Below, piece by piece: positions 33,215 through 41,481 of a DNA stretch of 41,481 nucleotides (its first letter is position 1; each line of letters begins with the position of its first letter). Location of the stretch: assembly GCF_007992175.1 (NCBI RefSeq), contig NZ_BJZT01000022.1, positions 1 to 41,481 on the forward strand, written 5' to 3'. Made by a program: the position numbers and the translations under genes. The stretch comes from Methylobacterium haplocladii (lineage in GTDB: Bacteria > Pseudomonadota > Alphaproteobacteria > Rhizobiales > Beijerinckiaceae). The notes under the pieces were generated by a model. It was not told the origin of the DNA. It was given only the letters and a program-made list of their open reading frames with translations, and did no database searches.

Positions 33215-34699
33215 TCAGCTGCGGGTCGCGAAGCAGTTGAAACCGTTCTTCTTGAGGGCCGAGCAGGCGTCCTGGGCGGAGCTCTGTTCGGAGAAGCCCG
33301 AGAAGCGGGCGCGGTAGAGCGTGGTGCCGCCGTGGCTCACGCGCACCGTGTAGGGGGCGGCCTTGCCGAGCGCGCCGCCGGCGCGACCGCGGGCTTCGGC
33401 CAGCATTGATTTAGCCTTGTCCTCGTCGTCCATGGCGCCGAGCTGGATCACCCAGGCCGTCGGCGTCACGCCGCGCGAGGAAATCTCCGTTTTGGCTTCG
33501 GATCTGGCCGGTGCCTCGGAGCGCGCGGCGACCGTGTCGTAGGACGGGAGCCGGGCGTTCGATTTGGCCGAGCCCGGGAACGCGGCTTGGCCGGCCGATC
33601 CGGCATAGGCCTGTGCGGCGCCGGGGATCGCGGCCGGCGGCCGGCGGCCCATGCCGGGGGTGGTGGTCGGCGCGGCATCCGTCGCGTTCGTCGTCTCGAT
33701 CTCTTCGTCGTCGGCGGAGGCGTAGCGGGTGCGGGTCTTCGAGGCGGCATCGGCGATCACCGCCGGCCGGCCGCGCTCGGCCGTCTCGATCAGGGCCGGC
33801 GACTGACGGGCGCCGGCATAGGCGCGGGGCAGGCTGGCGCGCACGAGGTCGGCCATGATCCGGTCTCGGCTCGCGCCGGATTTGCCGCCGAGCACGATCG
33901 CGACGATCTGGCGGTCGTCGGACTTGGCCGCGGTCATCAGGTTGAAGCCGGAATCGCGCGTGTAGCCGGTCTTGATGCCGTCGACGCCCTGGACGTTGCC
34001 GAGCAGGTGGTTGTGGTTGCCGATCACCCGGCCGCGGAAGGCGAAGGAGCGGGTCTGGAAGTACTTGTAGTAGCGCGGGAAGCGGTCCTGGATCGCACGG
34101 GCGAGCACCGTGAGGTCGCGCGCCGTGGTGATCTGGTCGGCGTCCGGCAGGCCCGAGGCGTTGGCGTAGTGCGTGCGGCTCATGCCGAGCGCCTGGGCCT
34201 TGCGGGTCATCATCTCCGCGAATTTCGGCTCCGAGCCGGCGATGTTCTCGCCGATGGCGCAGGCGACGTCGTTGGCCGATTTCGTCACGATCGCCTTGAT
34301 CGCGTCCTCGACCTCGATGGTGGAGCCCGGGCGCAGGCCGAGCTTCGACGGCGCCTGCGCGGCGGCGTTGGCCGAGATCGTCAGCGGCGATTCAAGGGTG
34401 AAGCGGCCGCGCTCGAGCTGCTCGAACAGCATGTAGAGCGTCATGACTTTGGTGATCGAGGCCGGGTGGCGCAACGCGTCCTCGTTGACCGCGTGCAGCG
34501 TCTTGCCGGATTTCACGTCGACGACCATGGCCGCGTAGGGCGGGTTGTAGCCGCTGACGGCGCGATGGTGGGCTGCGCGGTGGTGGTGGGCGTGCCGGCG
34601 CGCCTCGGCCGGCGAGGCGATCGCGGCGAGGATGCCCGCCGCAGCCAGGGCTGCGGGGGTCGCACGGTTACGAAAAAAACGGCCTGATACGCTACGCAT
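33215..34699 (-). CDS. D-alanyl-D-alanine carboxypeptidase with SPOR domain
   Basis: This encodes a 494-residue penicillin-binding protein 5-type peptidase (S11) that trims stem peptides of murein in the periplasm. A signal peptide ends near residue 33, followed by a histidine-rich stretch (HAHHHRAAHH). The catalytic S81-I-T-K84, S141-A-N143 and KTG (in GIKTGYTRDSG, near 244) are intact. The usual PBP5 C-terminal beta domain is replaced by a long low-complexity linker (about 310-410). A SPOR domain follows (about 415-494: WVIQLGAMDDEDKAKSML, YRARFSGF, ALKKNGFNCF), which should target denuded glycan at the division site. ATG at 34699 follows GGACGGA; an earlier in-frame start is weaker. Confidence 0.95.
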   Translation of the reverse strand: MRSVSGRFFRNRATPAALAAAGILAAIASPAEARRHAHHHRAAHHRAVSGYNPPYAAMVVDVKSGKTLHAVNEDALRHPASITKVMTLYMLFEQLERGRFTLESPLTISANAAAQAPSKLGLRPGSTIEVEDAIKAIVTKSANDVACAIGENIAGSEPKFAEMMTRKAQALGMSRTHYANASGLPDADQITTARDLTVLARAIQDRFPRYYKYFQTRSFAFRGRVIGNHNHLLGNVQGVDGIKTGYTRDSGFNLMTAAKSDDRQIVAIVLGGKSGASRDRIMADLVRASLPRAYAGARQSPALIETAERGRPAVIADAASKTRTRYASADDEEIETTNATDAAPTTTPGMGRRPPAAIPGAAQAYAGSAGQAAFPGSAKSNARLPSYDTVAARSEAPARSEAKTEISSRGVTPTAWVIQLGAMDDEDKAKSMLAEARGRAGGALGKAAPYTVRVSHGGTTLYRARFSGFSEQSSAQDACSALKKNGFNCFATRS

Positions 34700-35130
34700 T
34701 ACCGCTGATCCGTCCCGCACTCTCGAGCCGCCGCCAGGCCCGCACCGCGCCATTGCCGCGAAGAGCGCCGGGTCCGCCCGACGTCCCGCTCCATCTCTGA
34801 AGTGTGACGGTATGCGGACGCGGTTACGCGGCCGTTAATGCGGCGCAACCTGGCGACGAAACGACGTTTGGAGGCAGGCTTCTAGCCGAGCTTTTAGCCG
34901 GGCTTGCGCCGGTCTTCGGACCTTCCGGCACGGACAAGTGCGCGCAGGCGACTGGCGCAGTCGTTTCCCGGCCTATAGATTGCCTTTCGCTGGTTGCGTT
35001 GTCAGCGGGCGGCCTGGGCGGAGGAGCTGCCGCAGGTCCGTCGAACTTCCCACGATTCACGCCTCACGATTGCAGCATGCCGCCGGACGGACTCGATACG
35101 ATTCCGAGATCTCAGACGCCGACGCAGGTC
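34700..35130. other. Divergent intergenic region upstream of clpS
   Basis: This 431-base stretch separates the carboxypeptidase from clpS and must hold both promoters. The clpS frame is open across much of it, but the translation is Gly/Ala/Pro-rich without homology or a ribosome site. No tRNA, strong hairpin or recognisable operator was found. If clpS starts at ATG 35077 instead of 35131, the last 54 bases are coding. Confidence 0.5.
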
Positions 35131-35505
35131 ATGGCGACGGCCGATGACGGGCTCGGGCGCACCCCGCCGGTGACGGCCGCGAGCGAGCGCGGGCCGGGGG
35201 ACGGCGATCGCTCGAACACCGCGATCATCACCCGCACCAAACCCAAGACCAAGCGTCCAAGCCTCTACCGCGTGCTGCTTCTGAACGACGACTACACGCC
35301 GATGGAATTCGTCGTTCATGTCGTCGAACGCTTCTTCAATAAGAACCACGACGACGCCTACCAGATCATGATGCACGTGCATCAGAACGGCGTCGGTGAG
35401 TGCGGAATATTTACCTATGAAGTCGCCGAGACCAAGGTGACGCAGGTGATGGACTTCGCGCGCAAGCACCAACACCCTCTCCAGTGCGTTATGGAGAAGA
35501 AATAG
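35131..35505 (+). CDS. clpS: ATP-dependent Clp protease adaptor ClpS
   Basis: This encodes a 124-residue N-end-rule adaptor that delivers substrates with bulky N-terminal residues to ClpA. The folded core spans about residues 44-124. It has [17 protein letters not shown] with the NDDYT recognition segment, then [20 protein letters not shown], and [13 protein letters not shown]. The end is [10 protein letters not shown]. The first 40 residues are a flexible, Thr/Pro/Lys-rich leader. ATG at 35131 has GCAGGT a few bases upstream and gives normal length. An ATG at 35077 would add 18 residues. clpA begins 24 bases downstream, the standard pair. Confidence 0.95.
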   Translation: MATADDGLGRTPPVTAASERGPGDGDRSNTAIITRTKPKTKRPSLYRVLLLNDDYTPMEFVVHVVERFFNKNHDDAYQIMMHVHQNGVGECGIFTYEVAETKVTQVMDFARKHQHPLQCVMEKK

Positions 35506-35529
35506 GCCCCCGCGAAAAAGGCTCGAGCA

Positions 35530-38034
<2,505 letters not shown>

Positions 38035-38156
38035 TCGGATTGCGCTTCCGGGGAAGGCGGGTTGCCTTCCTCGGGCCGCTCGCGGATACGGGCGCACCGA
38101 GATGAGACGGGCGGGGCGCTTGCGCGTTGCGCGGACCGAACAGTGACGGGGGCAGC

Positions 38157-38444
38157 ATGATGAGCGACACGCATGAGGAGACCCTCACGCCTGTCACCCG
38201 GCAGCCCCCTTCTTCAGCGCCTAATAGTGCGCCGAAGCCGAAGCTGACGGCACGCGAGGCGCGCCGGAGGCGGCGCAAGTCCAGGCGCCGTGGGGAAGAG
38301 ATCCTGGGCTGGATCCTCGTTCCCATCATCGTGTTCGGGGTCTGGTGGGGCGTGAACGCCGGCTTCGAGTTCTTCGGCACCACGCCCGGAACGGTCTGGG
38401 ATCAGCTGATGATGGTCAAGAAGCAGCTCGAAAAGAAGGTTTGA
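38157..38444 (+). CDS. Small basic single-pass membrane protein
   Basis: This encodes a 95-residue protein of unknown function. A Ser/Pro-rich start is followed by a highly basic stretch (AREARRRRRKSRRRGEE). One membrane span comes next (ILGWILVPIIVFGVWWGVNAGF), then a short C-terminal part with a PGTVWDQLMMVKKQLEKKV helix. The polybasic segment before the span implies a cytoplasmic N-terminus and could bind lipid head groups or nucleic acid. The first of two adjacent ATGs (38157) has GGGGG about six bases upstream. It lies 122 bases after clpA on the same strand; co-transcription is possible. Confidence 0.72.
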   Translation: MMSDTHEETLTPVTRQPPSSAPNSAPKPKLTAREARRRRRKSRRRGEEILGWILVPIIVFGVWWGVNAGFEFFGTTPGTVWDQLMMVKKQLEKKV

Positions 38445-38692
38445 GTCCGCTTCCGGCTGATCGCTACGCTCGCGAGGCGGGTTCGGTCGATGCCGTGGGA
38501 GGGCGTACAGCGCTGCTTCGGCGCAGGTAGCCTCGGCGGCGCTCGCAGCCTGCGCCCTGCTGTCATGCCACTCGTGTGATGTCCTCGTGCAGGACCCCAC
38601 GGCCGGCCGCTACGCCCGACCTCATTTAGGGACCCGCGACCTCGTGCGCGGGCCTTCGCGTCCGCACCAAAATCTCGCACCGCAAAAACGTT
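38445..38692. other. Intergenic region before the nad operators
   Basis: Within this stretch GGCGCAGG (38520-38527) and CCTGCGCC (38549-38556) form an 8-bp inverted repeat around a 21-base GC-rich loop. It may end transcription from clpA or the small membrane gene, although no T run follows. No open frame with recognisable content is present. With the operator region to 38780 the full gene-free gap is 336 bases. Confidence 0.4.
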
Positions 38693-38709
38693 ATGCTCAG
38701 TCTGGGTAT
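38693..38709. promoter_or_regulatory. nadA operator-like dyad 1 (imperfect)
   Basis: ATGCTCA-GTC-TGGGTAT is a 7-3-7 inverted repeat with five of seven positions paired. Its left arm is identical to that of the perfect dyad at 38752. The centres are 59 bases apart. The pairing of a degenerate and a perfect site upstream of a biosynthetic operon is typical of repressor control. Confidence 0.6.
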
Positions 38710-38731
38710 ATCTGGACAACGCCCCGGGCCG

Positions 38732-38746
38732 CGCCTAACTTAGGCG
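38732..38746. promoter_or_regulatory. 15-bp palindrome between the two nadA dyads
   Basis: CGCCTAA-C-TTAGGCG is a perfect 7-1-7 palindrome lying between the two ATGCTCA dyads. It differs in sequence from them, so if functional it would bind another protein or form a small hairpin in the leader. Function is unknown. Confidence 0.4.
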
Positions 38747-38751
38747 GCGCA

Positions 38752-38768
38752 ATGCTCAAAGTGAGCAT
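38752..38768. promoter_or_regulatory. nadA operator-like dyad 2 (perfect)
   Basis: ATGCTCA-AAG-TGAGCAT is a perfect 7-3-7 inverted repeat ending directly before the AAAGGAG ribosome site of nadA (from 38768). A bound repressor would block transcription or ribosome access. In Hyphomicrobiales the nadABC operon is reported to be controlled by the repressor NadQ. I infer this as the likely binder but cannot confirm its motif here. Confidence 0.7.
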
Positions 38769-38780
38769 AAAGGAGTGGCC

Positions 38781-39824
38781 ATGGCCGCGACTTCTCTCCC
38801 GCAGCGAAATGCCCGCCCCGACGGTCTGCCGCTCCCGGATCTCTACGCCCGTGTCAGCCGGCACATCCCGGCGATCGAATGGCCGGCGCTCGCGCCCGAC
38901 ATCGAGGCGATCCTCCGGCTGAAGCGTGAGCGCAACGCCGTGATCCTGGCGCACAACTACCAGGCGCCGGAGATCTTCCACACGGTCGCGGACATCGTCG
39001 GCGATAGCCTTGCGCTCGCCCGTGAAGCCATCACGGTGGATGCCGACGTCATCGTGCTCGCCGGCGTCCACTTCATGGCCGAGACCGCGAAGCTGCTGAA
39101 CCCGAACAAGACGGTCCTGATCCCCGACATGCGGGCGGGCTGTTCGCTGGCCGATTCCATCACCGCTGCGGATATCCGCGCGCTGCGGCAGAAGTACCCC
39201 GGCGTTCCGGTGGTGACCTACGTGAACACCTCGGCGGCTGTGAAGGCAGAATCCGACATCTGCTGCACCTCCGGCAATGCCGCCGACGTGGTGCGTTCGC
39301 TTGGCGTGCCGCGCGTCCTGATGCTGCCCGACGAGTTCCTGGCGCAGAACATCCAGCTGCAGGTCCCCGAGGTCGAGATGCTGACCTGGGCCGGGCATTG
39401 CGAGGTCCACGAGCGCTTCACGCCCGACGACATCGCGGCCGTTCGCGACAGCTATCCCGGTATCACCGTGATAGCCCACCCCGAATGCCCGCCCGACGTG
39501 GTCCAGGCCTCCGATTTTTCGGGCTCGACCGCGATGATGATGAACTACGTCACGCAGAAGCGCCCCTCTCAGGTGGTGCTGGTGACCGAGTGCTCCATGG
39601 CCGACAACATTGCCGTGGCGAACCCGGACATCGAATTCATCAAGCCCTGCAACATGTGTCCGCACATGAAGCGCATGTCGCTGGGCAACATCCGTCACGC
39701 TTTGGAGACGATGACGCACGAGATCATCGTCGAGCCGACCCTGGCCGAGCGCGCCCGGCGCGCCGTCGAGCGGATGCTCGCGGTGAAGCCGACCGCCGCG
39801 CCGACCCCCGTCCTGAAGTCCTGA
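38781..39824 (+). CDS. nadA: Quinolinate synthase A
   Basis: This encodes a 347-residue cytosolic [4Fe-4S] enzyme that condenses iminoaspartate with dihydroxyacetone phosphate to quinolinate in de novo NAD synthesis. The three cluster cysteines are seen in [20 protein letters not shown] and [11 protein letters not shown]. Substrate-site segments are [33 protein letters not shown] and [12 protein letters not shown] at 38781 has AAGGAG at the right spacing; a GTG two codons earlier overlaps that site and is unlikely. It is directly behind the operator-like dyads and two bases upstream of nadB. Confidence 0.97.
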   Translation: MAATSLPQRNARPDGLPLPDLYARVSRHIPAIEWPALAPDIEAILRLKRERNAVILAHNYQAPEIFHTVADIVGDSLALAREAITVDADVIVLAGVHFMAETAKLLNPNKTVLIPDMRAGCSLADSITAADIRALRQKYPGVPVVTYVNTSAAVKAESDICCTSGNAADVVRSLGVPRVLMLPDEFLAQNIQLQVPEVEMLTWAGHCEVHERFTPDDIAAVRDSYPGITVIAHPECPPDVVQASDFSGSTAMMMNYVTQKRPSQVVLVTECSMADNIAVANPDIEFIKPCNMCPHMKRMSLGNIRHALETMTHEIIVEPTLAERARRAVERMLAVKPTAAPTPVLKS

Positions 39825-39826
39825 CG

Positions 39827-41383
39827 ATGAGCATCGTCTCGCGCAGCCCCGCCGACCGCGTGATCGTGGTGGGCGCGGGCGTCGCCGGGCTCGCCACGGC
39901 CCTGCGGCTCGCGCCCCGTCCGGTCACCATCGTCACTGCCGCGCCGCTCGGCAACGGCACCGCGACGGGTTGGGCCCAGGGCGGCATCGCCGCCTCGATC
40001 GGTCCCGACGACGCACCGTCGCTCCACGCCGCCGACACCGAGGCCGCCGGTGCCGGACTGACCGAGCCCGACGTCGCGCTCCACGTGGCGGGGGCAGCGC
40101 CCGCCCTGATCGACTGGCTGGTCGGCCTCGGCGTCGCCTTCGACCGCGATGCCGACGGATCGCTCGCGCTCGGGCTTGAGGCCGCCCACAGCCGCCGCCG
40201 GATCGTGCGCGGACGCGGCGATTCCACCGGTGCGACGGTTCTCGAAGGGCTGGTCCGTGCCGTGCGCGCGACGCCCTCGATCGAAGTTCTCGTCGCCGAG
40301 GCCAAGGCGTTGATGCAGGACGCGAACGGGGCTGTCCGCGGCCTCGTCTGTGCGAGCGACGGCGCGGCCTTTCGCCTGCCGGCCCGTGCCGTCGTGCTCG
40401 CCACCGGCGGCGTCGGCGGCCTCTACGCCGCGACGACCAACCCGCGCGGCGCCATCGGCAGCGGCTTGCTGCTCGCGGCACGCGCTGGCGCCACCCTGCG
40501 CGATCTCGAATTCGTGCAGTTCCACCCCACCGCCATCGCGGCTGGCGCCGATCCGATGCCGCTGGCCACGGAAGCCCTACGCGGCGAGGGTGCGGTGCTC
40601 GTCGACGGCGCGGGTGAAAGGGTGATGGCGGGGATCAGCGGTGGCGATCTCGCGCCCCGCGATGTCGTCGCCCGCGGCATTTTTCAGGCTTTGTCCGGCG
40701 GCCGCGACGTCTTTCTCGATGCGCGCGGCGATCTCGGCCGTTCGATGACGCGACGCTTTCCCACGGTGGCTGGGCTCTGCGCCGGTGTCGGCATCGATCC
40801 GGCTCTGCAGCCGATCCCCGTGCGCCCGGCCGCGCATTACCACATGGGCGGCGTGCTGGTGGATGCCGGCGGCCGTACCGATGTGCCCGGCCTCTGGGCC
40901 TGCGGGGAGGTCGCCTCGACGGGCCTGCACGGCGCGAACCGCCTCGCCAGCAATTCCTTGTTGGAAGCGCTTGCCTTCGCCGGACCGATCGCCGCGTCGA
41001 TCGAGGGGGTGTCGGCCTCCGCCATGTTCGGAGACGCGGCCTCGGCGCCGCGACGTCAGGGCGATGATGGGCGGGCCTTGGCCGAGGTGCGCGCGCTGAT
41101 GGATCGCCGGGTCGGCGTCGTGCGCGACGAGGCCGGCTTGCGCGAGGCCATCGCCCGCCTGCACGTCCTTGCCGAGGGCGGCTCGGACGCGGCGCTGACC
41201 GGCCTGATGATCGCCGTCTGCGCCCTGTCGCGCCAGGAGAGCCGCGGCGCCCATTGGCGCAGCGATTTCTCGGGGCAGGCGGCGCGCTACCATACGGCGA
41301 CGACGCTTGCCGAAGTCCTGCGCGTGGCTGCCGAGCGCGCGGGCGCGCGTGAGCGCGTGTCGTCCGAGGCGGTTTCGGGATAA
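39827..41383 (+). CDS. nadB: L-aspartate oxidase
   Basis: This encodes a 518-residue FAD enzyme that oxidises L-aspartate to iminoaspartate, which it hands to NadA. The dinucleotide fold is at the start (VIVVGAGVAGLATAL), followed by GWAQGGIAAS, DSTGATVLEGLV and ATGGVGGLYAATTNP. Active-site segments are EFVQFHPTAI, APRDVVARGIF, RPAAHYHMGGV and GLHGANRLASNSLLEAL, with the expected His and Arg residues. A C-terminal helical domain completes the protein. The ATG follows the nadA stop by two bases without its own strong ribosome site, so translation is probably coupled. nadC would be expected just beyond the window. Confidence 0.96.
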   Translation: MSIVSRSPADRVIVVGAGVAGLATALRLAPRPVTIVTAAPLGNGTATGWAQGGIAASIGPDDAPSLHAADTEAAGAGLTEPDVALHVAGAAPALIDWLVGLGVAFDRDADGSLALGLEAAHSRRRIVRGRGDSTGATVLEGLVRAVRATPSIEVLVAEAKALMQDANGAVRGLVCASDGAAFRLPARAVVLATGGVGGLYAATTNPRGAIGSGLLLAARAGATLRDLEFVQFHPTAIAAGADPMPLATEALRGEGAVLVDGAGERVMAGISGGDLAPRDVVARGIFQALSGGRDVFLDARGDLGRSMTRRFPTVAGLCAGVGIDPALQPIPVRPAAHYHMGGVLVDAGGRTDVPGLWACGEVASTGLHGANRLASNSLLEALAFAGPIAASIEGVSASAMFGDAASAPRRQGDDGRALAEVRALMDRRVGVVRDEAGLREAIARLHVLAEGGSDAALTGLMIAVCALSRQESRGAHWRSDFSGQAARYHTATTLAEVLRVAAERAGARERVSSEAVSG

Positions 41384-41408
41384 TCCGGCACGACCATCGG
41401 AGCGCCTT

Positions 41409-41445
41409 CCCTCCCCCTTGCGGGGAGGGATCGAGGGTGGGGGTG
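41409..41445. repeat. Palindromic repeat after nadB
   Basis: CCCTCCCC (41409-41416) and GGGGAGGG (41422-41429) form a perfect 8-bp stem, followed by a second G-rich arm (GGGTGGGGGTGG, 41434-41445) that can compete for the same C-rich strand. It is of the same general type as the element at 5079. It may also act as a terminator or RNA stabiliser for nadAB. Confidence 0.65.
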
Positions 41446-41481
41446 GTGCCGCCCGCCGTTGTCGGACCAAGCGGCACCAGG

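Overview
The window looks like ordinary chromosomal sequence from a GC-rich alphaproteobacterium of the order Hyphomicrobiales, most likely Methylobacterium or Methylorubrum. The inference rests on the high GC content, the Caulobacter/Rhizobiales-type split flagellar cluster (fliL-fliM facing flgF-flgG-flgA-flgH), a 721-residue methylmalonyl-CoA mutase large subunit, a BacA-like ABC transporter, an IalB-family protein and dispersed palindromic repeats of the type common in this order. No tRNA, rRNA, CRISPR array, insertion sequence or prophage gene was seen.

Layout. 1-970: the 3' end of pyrF, a DUF1330 gene and a PilZ gene. 970-3270: a decayed FecR remnant, then a secreted serine hydrolase with two tandem C-terminal modules. 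3489-5721: an acetaldehyde-type aldehyde dehydrogenase, its terminator, a palindromic repeat and its usual DUF779 partner. 5725-10502 (minus): a giant secreted TPR protein, a small secreted protein and an IalB-family protein. 10761-12099 (plus): glutathione peroxidase and two small envelope proteins. 12096-18948: the flagellar block. fliL, fliM, a DUF6468 gene and motE run leftwards. flgF, flgG, flgA and flgH run rightwards from an intergenic region that carries a near-consensus sigma-54 promoter and upstream dyads.

18955-26414: a membrane-anchored unknown protein, a 2OG-Fe(II) oxygenase, a small secreted protein, a BclA/SbmA-type peptide transporter, an LrgB/LrgA pair, a TerB-like protein and a bifunctional mannose-1-phosphate guanylyltransferase. 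26614-33083: mcmA, a small membrane protein, DUF817, a tiny hypothetical protein, an HtrA-type protease and a membrane-anchored J-domain protein. 33215-38444: a D,D-carboxypeptidase with a SPOR domain, then clpS-clpA and a small membrane protein. 38445-41481: nadA-nadB behind a promoter region with two related operator-like dyads, and a closing palindromic repeat.

How the genes work together. The flagellar genes supply the rod (FlgF, FlgG), P-ring chaperone (FlgA), L-ring (FlgH), switch (FliM) and stator-associated (FliL, MotE) parts. clpS-clpA is an adaptor-unfoldase pair. nadAB makes quinolinate for NAD. aldehyde dehydrogenase plus DUF779 oxidises short aldehydes. mcmA belongs to propionyl-CoA/ethylmalonyl-CoA carbon flow.

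I found no clearly new multi-gene system. The best leads are the FliM N-terminus with repeated FliN-like tryptophan motifs, the nad operator array, the sigma-54/dyad control region of flgF, the BclA-like transporter and the FecR relic.
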